Origin: Bacteroidota bacterium
Lineage (GTDB): Bacteria > Bacteroidota > Bacteroidia > B-17B0 > Aurantibacillaceae
Assembly (NCBI GenBank): GCA_016702705.1
Contig: JADJDM010000001.1
Coordinates: 372,001-436,000 of the forward strand
Direction of reading: 5' to 3'
Length of the DNA stretch: 64,000 nucleotides
The notes under the pieces are model-generated. The model was not told where the DNA came from. It saw only the letters and a program-made list of their open reading frames with translations, and made no database searches. Below, piece by piece: positions 56,201 to 64,000 of the stretch. Position numbers and translations under genes: made by a program. Each line of letters opens with the position of its first letter. Position 1 is the stretch's first letter.

Positions 56201-57573
56201 ACGTTTGAACCAGAAACACCCACTCCAATGTAATTATTCATGATTAAATTGAAAACAGAAATACCAACCATATAAACTCCAGTTGATGAATTCGCAATAA
56301 TATTACGATGTGCAGATGTGTTTCCACCAATAATATTATAAGAAGCATCATTCAATTGAATTGCAGAACCCATTCTTAATCCTAAGGCAGTAGTTCCTGC
56401 AGGATCAGTGCCGAACATATTTCCTCTAATAAAATTATCATGAGAATTATTGTTTATCCATAAAGAAACTGTAGGAATAGGAACTAACAAATTTCCTTCT
56501 CCGGTATTAGTTCCACCAATAAAATTATAGTGCGAATTACTTATATAAATATTACTTTGATCATTTCGTTTTAAATTAGAATTTGGAGTATATCCAAAGT
56601 GGTTTCCAATAACCTCATTGCTATCTGCGCCCGTAAATAAATTTAAACCATACGTTGAAGCACAAATAACATTTCTATCAATCACATTTGCGCCACCAAC
56701 TAAATTATGTTTTGAATTATAAATTTCTATCGAAGCTTGATTGGGCAATGAATCCGTTAAGTTAACCTGCAACCCAAAAATATTATTTTGAATGGAATTG
56801 TAATTTGAGTTATTTGAGAGTTTAACCCCCGAACCAAGGGTATTACCCGAAATTAGATTAAAACCCATAGTACCTCCTATCGTATTACTCAATGCCCCGT
56901 TCAAATCAATTCCAGATTGCAGATTGGGAACTGCGGTAACTCCATTAAAATCGGTTCCAACATAGTTTCCTGAAATTATGTTACTCGAACCGTAAACTCT
57001 AATACCATTAGTGTTTCCACTAATTACATTTCTGTCCCAAACACCATTGCCGCCTATTGTGTCGTTGCTAGATAGAAAACCTATAGTAATACCCTCAAGG
57101 TTAGCGTTTGAAGCTGTGCCGGCAGAGTCCAATCCAATCCAGCAATTATTTATTTTGTTCCCACTAGAAGAAATATCAACACCAATTGATGAAGAACCAG
57201 AAATAATTAATCCTCTTAGTGAACTACCATCGCTTCCTGAATCCAAACGAATTATATTTTGTCCAACTAATAAATTACCTTTTAGGTATATTATTGGTGC
57301 GTAGGTAACAAAACTATAACCTGGTTGTGTTGTTGCATCAATATAAACAGACTCAGTAATTATTATTTCAGAGGTTAATTCAATAGTTTGAAAGCCAGAT
57401 GAAATATTAAAATGTATTTCATCATGTCCTGGATTCGTGTTAGCATTATCAACCGCCTCAAGCAATGAACCCGCAACGTTTGAGCCCGAATTATTTGTTA
57501 CTGTATAAATGTTGGCTTTGCTAAAGGTTGTAATAAATACAAAAAGTAGTATTAATCGGAATGTATTTTTCAT
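53242..57573 (-). CDS. Parallel beta-helix protein with SprB repeats and T9SS type A sorting
   Basis: A 1443-residue secreted protein. Residues 1-20 are a signal peptide. Residues about 20-650 form a right-handed parallel beta-helix of short turns such as NIISGNYVGTDFNGVTAVPN and NIIHGNKIGTDPSGTVAIPN. Five SprB-type repeats follow at about 790-1130, for example GGTGALTYYWNTGDFSAS, GGVAPYTYIWSNNAVSED and GGTSPYSFQWDAAAGNQT. Fn3-like modules run to about 1340, and the last 70 residues (FSLYPNPASSECKLIVNE, then GVYTISVSS) are a type A sorting domain. SprB repeats in Flavobacterium adhesins are linked to gliding, but this protein is far smaller than SprB, so an adhesin role is inferred. One TGCCCCGCT at 54413-54421. 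Confidence 0.88.
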   Translation of the reverse strand: MKNTFRLILLFVFITTFSKANIYTVTNNSGSNVAGSLLEAVDNANTNPGHDEIHFNISSGFQTIELTSEIIITESVYIDATTQPGYSFVTYAPIIYLKGNLLVGQNIIRLDSGSDGSSLRGLIISGSSSIGVDISSSGNKINNCWIGLDSAGTASNANLEGITIGFLSSNDTIGGNGVWDRNVISGNTNGIRVYGSSNIISGNYVGTDFNGVTAVPNLQSGIDLNGALSNTIGGTMGFNLISGNTLGSGVKLSNNSNYNSIQNNIFGLQVNLTDSLPNQASIEIYNSKHNLVGGANVIDRNVICASTYGLNLFTGADSNEVIGNHFGYTPNSNLKRNDQSNIYISNSHYNFIGGTNTGEGNLLVPIPTVSLWINNNSHDNFIRGNMFGTDPAGTTALGLRMGSAIQLNDASYNIIGGNTSAHRNIIANSSTGVYMVGISVFNLIMNNYIGVGVSGSNVISNNGGIYMDNGPAFNNIRGNVISGNNNNGITIDWNAGKDNIIHGNKIGTDPSGTVAIPNNGQGIFSATRVAIGTYFVGDRNIISGNGGRAIWLASGAGHIVRGNYIGVAADGITPLPNYTGIEVNSDSTTIGGINPGEGNIIANSTDEGIFVLPTNPQVYTNARVLGNTMYNNGISKSSINIVDASPIAFSPNDDGDLDTSANRGQNHPEIKCVRLDGTQTNYIVRYVLDTEPNKDYIIEFVTDSSANEQGQGRFFVQRKFINSGATGFVLDSISVPLNTFTSGRKISASATDTLFYATSEFGRAIKPLSSSFISASTLNCSWDKASVQITPATGGAGYGYTYNFEPGTPEGDFDNYALYLGPGTYTCYVSDGFGCTIPTAPFTITAPPAIVINLSTTPSSCGTASGSVTANVTGGTGALTYYWNTGDFSASVSNLSAGRYYFQTSDANGCMLNDAINVINTDGQTITMDNITHNTCYGQNNGAISISVTGGVAPYTYIWSNNAVSEDVSNLTAGYYDVVVRDATGCATFMNFQINEPTPVDILLNSSTAPSACLASDGSLNVLAMGGTSPYSFQWDAAAGNQTSSIASGLAAGQYKISVTDNLGCVDSTIYTLNDLVRPIIVIDSSSNAGCVLNGGTGFIYASAIGNGPFTYQWSNGATTSYVNGLGIGVFGLTVTDTAGCTGTMSKYISGERPGTAQICVLTVDTAINRNVITWNDTVQGIAEYRIFREGTTQGSFNLIAVQLAGNGNTFVDTLADANLGPWRYKVQTRDSCNQISDYTLAYKTIRCNVNLQGGGFNITWDPYQGDNLSFTYYRIYRKLQDSTSWRLIDSVSVNATLTYLDLSSPVPSDTNYYFVEVNSDEGCASTLRMANGGHNEIQTVVVKSKSNIKNNRQASTGIKNDIDSFSFSLYPNPASSECKLIVNEAMKDAVIELFDITGRSIKKLRLQGKQVILSTSELANGVYTISVSSVDVRLVKKLVIEK

Positions 57574-57711
57574 GGCTATTGTTGAATATATTTAGCTAAA
57601 ATAAGGAAAATAAATACACAAGTATTAATTTTTATGTGATTTGACTAACGATAACGACAAATTTCATCATCACATAAATTAAATATCTTTACACACTAAT
57701 CACATTGCAAA

Positions 57712-60195
57712 TTGCCCTTCGACCCATTTAAAATAGAATTGCCCGTTACCGAAATTATTGCTGATGTAAGAAAAGAACTTGCTTCAGGCAATACACTTAT
57801 TGTTAATGCTCCGCCAGGCGCAGGAAAAAGTACATTGCTACCCCTTGCATTGTTGGATGAAAATTGGTTGTATGGAAAGAAAATAATTATGCTCGAGCCT
57901 CGGCGATTAGCTGCTAAAACAATTGCAGCACGTATGGCTGATTTGTTGGGAGAAGAAGCGGGGCAAACAATTGGTTACCGCATTCGTTTTGAAACTAAGG
58001 TAAGTGCAAATACAAAAATAGAAGTTGTAACAGAGGGAATTTTAACTCGCATGTTACACCATGATAATGCATTAGAAAATGTTGCCATTGTAATATTTGA
58101 TGAATTTCATGAACGCAATTTACATGCTGATTTAGCCTTAGCATTGTGCAGAGAAGCGCAGCAAGTATTACGTCCTGATTTGCGCATTATGATTATGTCG
58201 GCAACATTAAACATGCCGCAACTAAAAGCTTTATTAAATGCGCCTGTTGTAGTAAGTGAAGGAAGGCAATATCCTGTTAATGTAATTTATGCAGGCGACG
58301 CGGATGAAACCATGTTGCCCGAATTAGCTGCACGCATAGTGTTTAATGCAGTTACAAAGCATGAAGGAGATGTGTTACTTTTTTTACCTGGCGAAGCAGA
58401 AATAAAAAAATGTGCTGAAATCTTACAAAATCAATTAAACGATTTTTGCATTCACCCACTATACGGAATGCTACCTCAACGTGAACAATTTTTAGCAATC
58501 GTTCCAAATAAATTTGGTAAACGTAAAGTTGTTCTTGCAACATCCATTGCCGAAACAAGTTTAACCATTGAGGGAATAAAAATTGTTGTTGACTCAGGTT
58601 TTGGGCGCAACTCTAAATTTGATATTAAATCGGGTTTATCTCGTTTAGAAACCAATCGCATTTCAAAAGATGCTGCTGACCAACGTGCAGGCCGCGCTGG
58701 GCGATTGAGTGCAGGCGTGTGTTATCGTATGTGGACATTAGCAACGCATGCACGTTTAGCCGAACATCGTATTCCCGAAATTATGGAAGCTGATTTAGCA
58801 TCCTTAATGTTAGATATGGCGAAGTGGGGCGTGCATGATATAACACAATTAACCTGGTTAAGTCCTCCACCAAAAACATCATTGGCTCAAGCAAGCGAAA
58901 CATTACATCAAATAAATGCATTAGAAAACAATCGCATAACAGAACACGGAAAACAAATTCATGCATTGGCTTGTCACCCAAGGATTGCACACATGTTGTT
59001 AATGGCAGAAGACATAAAAGCAAAACAATTGGCTACAGACATTGCGGCTGTATTAGAAGAAAGAGATCCTTTACCAAGAGACAGCGGAATAGATATTAAT
59101 TTGCGCATTGAAACTTTACGAAGGCTAAGAGGAAATAATAATTTAGGGAATAAATTTTCTCGCATCGAAAAAAATGCTGCTTCGTATCGTAAGTTATTAA
59201 ACTTAGATGCAGATAATAGTACTTACGATTCGCACGATGCAGGTTTGTTACTTGCTTATGCTTATCCCGAACGCATTGCCTCTGCAAAACCAGGCAACAA
59301 TGCTCAGTTTCAATTAGCAAACGGAAAAATTGCAGCAGCGGGGCATAGAGATGATTTAGCGCACGAGGCTTGGCTTGCAGTTGCAAATATGGATTTGCGT
59401 GACGGCTTGGGAAAAATATTTTTAGCTGCCCCGCTTAATCCAAAAGATTTATTGCCAATGGTGAAAGAAGTTGAAAGTGTTGTGTGGGATAGACGCAAAG
59501 GCGGCATTGTTGCAAGTAAAGATTTACGAATTGGAAATATAGTACTGCAATCAAAACCCATTACAAAATTTAATGAAGATCAAGTTATAACTGCAATATG
59601 TAAAGCAATTGAAAAAGAAGGAGAGAACTTACTCAACTTTGATGATAAGATGAAACAATTGCAATATCGTATTTTAAGTTTGCGTAGTTGGAATCCCGAA
59701 GAAAACTGGCCAGATGTAAGCACCGAAACCCTAGTAATGAATGCATCTACATGGCTTTCTCCATATCTTAAAAATATTAAAAAAGCGGATGATTTAAAGC
59801 GTGTTGATTTATATGAAGCATTATACCATTCACTAGACTGGGAAAAACAAAATGAATTAAACACATTAGCTCCTTCAAAATTAGAAGTGCCAAGTGGTTC
59901 TAAAATTCCGATTGAATATTTTGCAAACGGGGCAACTCCGGTATTATCTGTTCGTTTACAAGAAGTATTTGGATTAAGTGATACACCAATGCTTAACAAA
60001 GGAAAAACAAAAGTAGTATTGCATTTATTGTCTCCAGGCTACAAACCCGTTCAAGTAACTACCGACTTAAAAAGCTTTTGGAATAATTTATACCACGAAG
60101 TAAAAAAAGAATTGCAACGCCGTTACCCAAAACACGCCTGGCCCGATGACCCTTGGACAGCTGATGCTGTGGCGAAGGGGAAAAGTTGGAAGTAG
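57712..60195 (+). CDS. hrpB: ATP-dependent helicase HrpB
   Basis: An 827-residue DEAH-box helicase. Walker A is NAPPGAGKSTLLPLAL (Lys39), motif II is IFDEFHERNLHADL near residue 128, and motif III is MSATLNMPQL. The helicase C-domain has QRAGRAGRLSAGVCYRMW, followed by HA2 and the HrpB C-terminal domain (LHLLSPGYKPVQVTTDLKSF, then RYPKHAWPDDPW), which marks HrpB rather than HrpA. The start is TTG at 57712, giving MPFDPFKIEL, which fits the family start; no ATG is available nearby. The in vivo RNA target is not established. It is divergent from the beta-helix gene and contains three TGCCCCGCT motifs. Confidence 0.92.
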   Translation: MPFDPFKIELPVTEIIADVRKELASGNTLIVNAPPGAGKSTLLPLALLDENWLYGKKIIMLEPRRLAAKTIAARMADLLGEEAGQTIGYRIRFETKVSANTKIEVVTEGILTRMLHHDNALENVAIVIFDEFHERNLHADLALALCREAQQVLRPDLRIMIMSATLNMPQLKALLNAPVVVSEGRQYPVNVIYAGDADETMLPELAARIVFNAVTKHEGDVLLFLPGEAEIKKCAEILQNQLNDFCIHPLYGMLPQREQFLAIVPNKFGKRKVVLATSIAETSLTIEGIKIVVDSGFGRNSKFDIKSGLSRLETNRISKDAADQRAGRAGRLSAGVCYRMWTLATHARLAEHRIPEIMEADLASLMLDMAKWGVHDITQLTWLSPPPKTSLAQASETLHQINALENNRITEHGKQIHALACHPRIAHMLLMAEDIKAKQLATDIAAVLEERDPLPRDSGIDINLRIETLRRLRGNNNLGNKFSRIEKNAASYRKLLNLDADNSTYDSHDAGLLLAYAYPERIASAKPGNNAQFQLANGKIAAAGHRDDLAHEAWLAVANMDLRDGLGKIFLAAPLNPKDLLPMVKEVESVVWDRRKGGIVASKDLRIGNIVLQSKPITKFNEDQVITAICKAIEKEGENLLNFDDKMKQLQYRILSLRSWNPEENWPDVSTETLVMNASTWLSPYLKNIKKADDLKRVDLYEALYHSLDWEKQNELNTLAPSKLEVPSGSKIPIEYFANGATPVLSVRLQEVFGLSDTPMLNKGKTKVVLHLLSPGYKPVQVTTDLKSFWNNLYHEVKKELQRRYPKHAWPDDPWTADAVAKGKSWK

Positions 60196-60337
60196 TTATT
60201 TTATCAAATAATTGCAATATAACTCTTCACTGTTGTTTTAATTAACAAGGTTTATTTCTGCTAAAAGTCATAGTGTTTTGTGTCAACTTCTGATAATTGT
60301 CAGGATGCTTTAGTGTACTCAATTTGTTCCTATGCAA

Positions 60338-60345
60338 TAACTTTG
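60338..60345 (+). promoter_or_regulatory. -7 promoter box (TAACTTTG)
   Basis: An exact TAnnTTTG match 14 bases before the ATG at 60360. Confidence 0.55.
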
Positions 60346-60359
60346 CTAAAATTTTTATT

Positions 60360-62681
60360 ATGAAAACAATTCTTTTTCTATGCCTCGTAATGTTTACTAC
60401 GCTTAATTTAAAATCCCAAACAATTGTTGGAGGTAATATATCAACTAATACAACTTGGTCTTCTTTAAATAGTCCTTACATCGTTACAAGTAATCTTATT
60501 GTAGATAGTGCAACAACATTAACAATTGAACCCAATGTTGTTGTGCAATTAGATACTGGTAAATTTATCCGTATAAACGGGACGCTGATTGCAATAGGTA
60601 CAATTTCAGATAGTATCTCCTTTGTTCCACATTTAACAGGAAATGATTTTTCTTGGGGATATTTAGAATTTGCTAATAGCAGTAACGATGCAGTGTTTAA
60701 CGAAACAAACTACTTAGAAGGAAGTGTTTTAGAGTTTTGTAACATTAAATATGCTGGTATATCAAATTATAATGCAGAAAATAAAGCTGCAATTATTTTA
60801 AGAAATGCGCATCCATTCATAAATCATTGTAATATTTCACATAATTATTCCACAGGAATTATTGGATTAAACTTAGATGACACATTAAAAATTCAAAACA
60901 ACCACATTTCATTCAATACCTCTACTAACTTTGACTATAATAATGCTGGGGGAATTTATATAACAGGTATTGGACAAATTTTCATTAGTGAAAATGAGAT
61001 TTTTAATAATACAGCATCCCAATCTAATTTTCAAAACAATGCAGGTGGAATTTACGCTTCTTCTTATTCGCATTGTGAAATAATAAATAATAAGGTTTAT
61101 AATAATATCAGCCCATTCAGTTTAATGAATCCTGCCGGAGGAATTTTAACTGAATCTAACAATGCTTTTGTATCAAATAATTTTATTTATGGAAATCATT
61201 GTGAAGGAGGTGCGTTAGGTAGTGGGGCTGGGGGCATTAAATCCTTAGCTATTACTAATGCCAAAAACAATATTATTTACAATAATTCTGCTATAGATGG
61301 AGCTGGCGGAGCGTTTCTTTACTACGAATCTCAATTAGAGAATAATGTTATTGTAAATAATTCCTCTGAAAATTATGCAGGGGGGGTTGGTGTAATATAC
61401 GGAACCAATATTTATAGAAATGTTATTGCTGAGAACAATAATAGTAATGGCGTTGGAGGTGGAATTCACTGGTGGGGATGTTGTGGGTCATATAGTCTTA
61501 ACAATAATCAAATTGTTAATAACAGTGCGAAAGATGCATCAGCTGTGTATTTTGATGCCGGAACACAAGCAATGTATAATAACACCATCACACAGAATAA
61601 TAACACAGATACTAGTATTCTTCCCGACTACACACTCCTCATAAAAAAAGATTACAGCATAAATAATAATAATATTTTTAACAATAACGCTGGATACGAA
61701 TTATATAATTATGAAATAGATACTACATATACGGTAAATGTAGAAAACAATTGGTGGGGATCAGAAACTGATAGTATTATAAGAACCAAGATATATAATT
61801 GGACAGACACAGCAGTGCTTGGAGTTGTTAATTATGATCCATTTTTATTAAGCGCAAATGTTTCAGCGCCTATTTCAACTCCTTATGGATTAACAAAAAC
61901 GAATTTAGGTGGTGGTCAAGTAAAGCTTACATGGCATAAAAATCCTGAAAGCGACTTTAATAGTTTTAAAATTTATTACGGAACATTTAATGGCTATTCA
62001 TTTTCCAATTCTTTAAATGTTGGACTTGACACTAGTTACATTTTTAACGGTATCTCTATTTTTGATACTCTAGCTGTTACAGCACTTGATAATTCATTTA
62101 ATGAACTCAATGATTATGATTCAACTATTGTAAATGATAATATGGTTTATGGACATGAAAGTTGGTATGCATTTGCAAAACCTAATTGTGTTGGTTTCTC
62201 TGTGTCGTTTTCATCAAACAACGCAAGTTGCTCTAGTTGTAATGATGGAAACTTAACTGCTATAGTTAATGGCGGATTATCTCCATATGATTTTTATTGG
62301 CATACAAATCCCATTCAAAATACACCAACCGCTTCTAATTTAGCTCCTGGTAAATATATGGTTACAATTAGTGATTTTAATGGTTGTGCGTATTCTGATT
62401 CCATTGAGGTTGGATTTTCAACTGGTTTAAGTTATTATTCTTCCAAGTCCCGCTTTACCATTTATCCTATCCCAGCAAAAAACATTATTACAATTAAACA
62501 AAATGATGAATCTCCATTGTTTGTGAAAATACACAATGCTTTAGGAAATTTAGTTTATAATGACAACTTTAAACATAAAGAAAACATAATTGACGTTTCC
62601 ATGCTAAACGAAGGAATTTATATTATTGAATTAAATAATGGTAGTACAATTGAAAAACGAAAAATTATTATCCAACATTGA
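60360..62681 (+). CDS. Parallel beta-helix protein with T9SS type A sorting domain
   Basis: A 773-residue secreted protein. The start at 60360 gives the signal peptide MKTILFLCLVMFTTLNLKSQ; a longer frame from 60297 runs through the promoter. Residues about 25-500 form a right-handed beta-helix whose turns read NNAGGIYITGIGQIFISENE and AGGIYASSYSHCEIINNKVY. An Fn3-like module (GGQVKLTWHKNPESDFNSFK) spans about 530-610, then one SprB-like unit (NGGLSPYDFYWHTNP) near 660. The last 70 residues (FTIYPIPAKNIITIKQND, then GIYIIELNN) are the sorting domain. It may act on or bind polysaccharide, as beta-helix proteins often do, but no catalytic residues were identified. Downstream of hrpB with its own promoter. 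Confidence 0.87.
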   Translation: MKTILFLCLVMFTTLNLKSQTIVGGNISTNTTWSSLNSPYIVTSNLIVDSATTLTIEPNVVVQLDTGKFIRINGTLIAIGTISDSISFVPHLTGNDFSWGYLEFANSSNDAVFNETNYLEGSVLEFCNIKYAGISNYNAENKAAIILRNAHPFINHCNISHNYSTGIIGLNLDDTLKIQNNHISFNTSTNFDYNNAGGIYITGIGQIFISENEIFNNTASQSNFQNNAGGIYASSYSHCEIINNKVYNNISPFSLMNPAGGILTESNNAFVSNNFIYGNHCEGGALGSGAGGIKSLAITNAKNNIIYNNSAIDGAGGAFLYYESQLENNVIVNNSSENYAGGVGVIYGTNIYRNVIAENNNSNGVGGGIHWWGCCGSYSLNNNQIVNNSAKDASAVYFDAGTQAMYNNTITQNNNTDTSILPDYTLLIKKDYSINNNNIFNNNAGYELYNYEIDTTYTVNVENNWWGSETDSIIRTKIYNWTDTAVLGVVNYDPFLLSANVSAPISTPYGLTKTNLGGGQVKLTWHKNPESDFNSFKIYYGTFNGYSFSNSLNVGLDTSYIFNGISIFDTLAVTALDNSFNELNDYDSTIVNDNMVYGHESWYAFAKPNCVGFSVSFSSNNASCSSCNDGNLTAIVNGGLSPYDFYWHTNPIQNTPTASNLAPGKYMVTISDFNGCAYSDSIEVGFSTGLSYYSSKSRFTIYPIPAKNIITIKQNDESPLFVKIHNALGNLVYNDNFKHKENIIDVSMLNEGIYIIELNNGSTIEKRKIIIQH

Positions 62682-62797
62682 TTTGCTCTTTGATTATCTC
62701 TAATGTAAACAGGAATGCTTGGAGTAATTCGAAATTATTAATTAATATTTACACTAAAATTTTTGTGGGACAGATGCTTTAATATTTGTTCATTATT

Positions 62798-63244
62798 CTA
62801 GATAGATACCTTCATTCTTTTCATCACAACATACTGCTCGCCATTATCACAACCACCAAGCGTGTTGGTACAATAATTTATTTTTGGCAATAAGGATGTG
62901 GGGTATTTTATAATTTCTTCGAATCCAAATTTTTTAAATAAAGCGGGTATTATAGTAACAACGTGCAAAGGTTTTATTACGGCTTTTGTTTTTAATTCCT
63001 TAATTAATAATCTAGAAATTCCTTTACCTCTATATTTTGGTAAAACTCCGAGTGAACAAAGTTCTTTTGCATCATTGTATTCTTTTATTCGGCCGAAGCC
63101 TGCAAACTCTCCGTTTAATTCGGCAATAATAAATTGATGGTAATCCATTGATGTATCATCAAGTTGCATTTCTTTTATTGCAACTGACAAATTTGTAAAA
63201 TCAGATTCTTCTGCTTTTCTTATAATAGTTCCACAATCCTTCAT
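62798..63244 (-). CDS. GNAT family N-acetyltransferase
   Basis: A 148-residue acetyltransferase. The fold is marked by IIRKAEESDFTNLSVAIKEM at the N-terminus, GFGRIKEYNDAKELCSLGVL (beta 4), and the acetyl-CoA loop VLPKYRGKGISRLLIKEL at about residues 87-104, followed by FKKFGFEEI. The last 30 residues contain CTNTLGGCDNGEQYVVM with two cysteines, as in some ArgA-like amino-acid acetyltransferases. The substrate is unknown. Single gene, no obvious partner. Confidence 0.85.
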   Translation of the reverse strand: MKDCGTIIRKAEESDFTNLSVAIKEMQLDDTSMDYHQFIIAELNGEFAGFGRIKEYNDAKELCSLGVLPKYRGKGISRLLIKELKTKAVIKPLHVVTIIPALFKKFGFEEIIKYPTSLLPKINYCTNTLGGCDNGEQYVVMKRMKVSI

Positions 63245-63370
63245 TGTTATTTCTTATCAAGCCTATTGCAAAGGTAAAATGTTTTAACCTAAAAACCCAA
63301 ATCAATATTTCTTTCATTCGGTTACGATGGAAAAATTGAGAATAAAAAAATTAACCAAAATATTATTCCC

Positions 63371-64000
63371 TTACAACAAGCCCTTCCCGTAAACAAATCT
63401 CTCCGCTAAAGCTACTACCTCTTTTTCGTTTTTAGAAATAACCTTGCTTTTATTCAGTTCCCTTATTTGTGTTTTTTCGCGATAAGAAATAGAGCCATCC
63501 AACACAAAGCCAAGTAATAAAATTGTTTCATTCAGCTCCTTAAAATCTGCCTCGCCTGAAACAAGCTGCTTATTGTAATTTGTAGAAACGGCATGCTTTT
63601 CCACTGTGGTAATATTAAAATGTTCCACAATTAGTTTAGATAACAGGTAATGATTTTTATGATAATCGCGCTTACTCATAGCAACAAGCTGAAGCGTATC
63701 ATATAATAATATTTTTTCCTGGATGCTTAGTTCTCGAAATGAATCTAACTGATTTCTGAAATGATCAAGATAATTCTGTCCCATAATAATAATTCGTGCT
63801 TCGCGCAATACAGTTCTTGTTCCCCATGCGTTCCAAAATGCAAATATGGGTAGACCTAACATATCCATTACCTCACGAACTGCATAACGCCCCAGAACCC
63901 GTTGAATCAAAATTTTCACTAATAAATTACTCAATGTTGCTTTAAGGGTAAACAACAAATTCAAAAAGAAAACTCGACTTTTCTTTTGACCATAATGTGG
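63371..64000 (-). CDS. LBF_2804-like protein, C-terminal part
   Basis: The reading frame is open to the window edge on the minus strand, so the gene begins outside. At least 210 residues are visible, ending at 63371. An amphipathic or weakly hydrophobic segment VLGRYAVREVMDMLGLPIFA is followed by FWNAWGTRTVLREARIIIMG, a pattern I associate with LBF_2804-type hypothetical proteins. The remainder is helical and charged, with FRELSIQEKILLYDTLQLVA and NETILLLGFVLDGSISYREK. A start codon TTG at 63964 is possible, but the continuing open frame and the continuity of the sequence favour a longer gene. Function unknown. Confidence 0.6.
   Translation of the reverse strand, partial: PHYGQKKSRVFFLNLLFTLKATLSNLLVKILIQRVLGRYAVREVMDMLGLPIFAFWNAWGTRTVLREARIIIMGQNYLDHFRNQLDSFRELSIQEKILLYDTLQLVAMSKRDYHKNHYLLSKLIVEHFNITTVEKHAVSTNYNKQLVSGEADFKELNETILLLGFVLDGSISYREKTQIRELNKSKVISKNEKEVVALAERFVYGKGLL

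Larger units (their letters stand above)
220..59435. repeat. Dispersed 9-mer TGCCCCGCT (ten exact copies, two one-base variants)
   Basis: Exact copies on the plus strand begin at 2186, 26005, 27191, 48915, 52084, 54413 and 59427. Reverse-complement copies (AGCGGGGCA) begin at 18729, 57957 and 59337. Variants are TGCCCCGCG at 220 and AGCCCCGCT (as AGCGGGGCT) at 50368. All are inside genes, on both strands and in different codon phases. Start and end here mark the outermost copies only. Confidence 0.8.

Noticed and set aside
53242..57573. Pectate lyase or other polysaccharide lyase activity for the beta-helix protein
   Set aside because: The fold fits, but I saw no catalytic Asp/Arg/Lys set, and the turns are the generic type found in many Bacteroidota surface proteins.

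Overview
The window is AT-rich DNA from a member of the Bacteroidota, most likely an uncultured relative of the Flavobacteriales/Sphingobacteriales. The evidence is: at least five type IX secretion (T9SS) cargo proteins with type A or type B C-terminal sorting domains; SprB, PKD and MORN/YwqK repeat proteins; a TonB-dependent receptor with a carboxypeptidase-regulatory N-terminus; families typical of this phylum (DUF5606, DUF6427, GH3); and promoter -7 boxes of the Bacteroidota form TAnnTTTG in front of many genes, with few Shine-Dalgarno sites. No phage, transposase, rRNA or CRISPR array was found.

Layout. 1-2.8 kb is a tightly overlapped minus-strand operon (tadA, a GH3-family protein, ispD, start of polX) divergent from rdgB. 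3.4-14.8 kb holds two large T9SS cargo proteins, a GAF-LytTR regulator, an SPFH-GYF protein with a zinc-ribbon membrane protein (a pair like Bacillus YdjI/YdjG), DUF5606, DUF502 and a small exported coiled-coil protein. 14.9-19.9 kb is a nucleotide-sugar operon (WlbB, WlbA, UDP-HexNAc 6-dehydrogenase, RfbB, UDP-HexNAc 4-epimerase) for surface polysaccharide. 19.9-23.7 kb carries an alkyltransferase-like protein, lptC, an outer-membrane barrel, coaX, tRNA-Phe and a split-barrel flavoprotein. 23.9-34 kb contains recO, an MsbA-like ABC exporter, purQ, DUF6427, a LytS/LytR-type pair, a quinone reductase and a TonB-dependent receptor, all broken by many frameshifts. 34-38.4 kb has a PNGase F-like T9SS protein and an exported pirin. 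38.8-47 kb is a compact four-gene operon of exported proteins: MORN/YwqK repeats, two DUF3857/transglutaminase-like proteins (one with its catalytic residues, one without) and a TPR protein. 47-64 kb has recQ, an unknown exported protein, a membrane-anchored SpoIIE-type phosphatase, two beta-helix T9SS proteins flanking hrpB, a GNAT acetyltransferase and the end of a further gene.

Sequence quality matters here. Four isolated genes (about 12.1, 21.7, 42.75 and 52.4 kb) are each split by what reads as one missing base in a homopolymer, and 23.9-34 kb carries dozens of indels hitting unrelated genes including purQ and recO. This looks like uncorrected long-read sequence rather than gene decay.

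The most unusual non-genic signals are: a 9-mer, TGCCCCGCT, found ten times on both strands and in several reading frames; a family of GGTGGCT/TCGAAG-type palindromes lying between genes and apparently also inside recQ and the phosphatase gene; an array of three-base-loop hairpins at 49.8-50.05 kb; and a nested palindrome at 47.05-47.22 kb.
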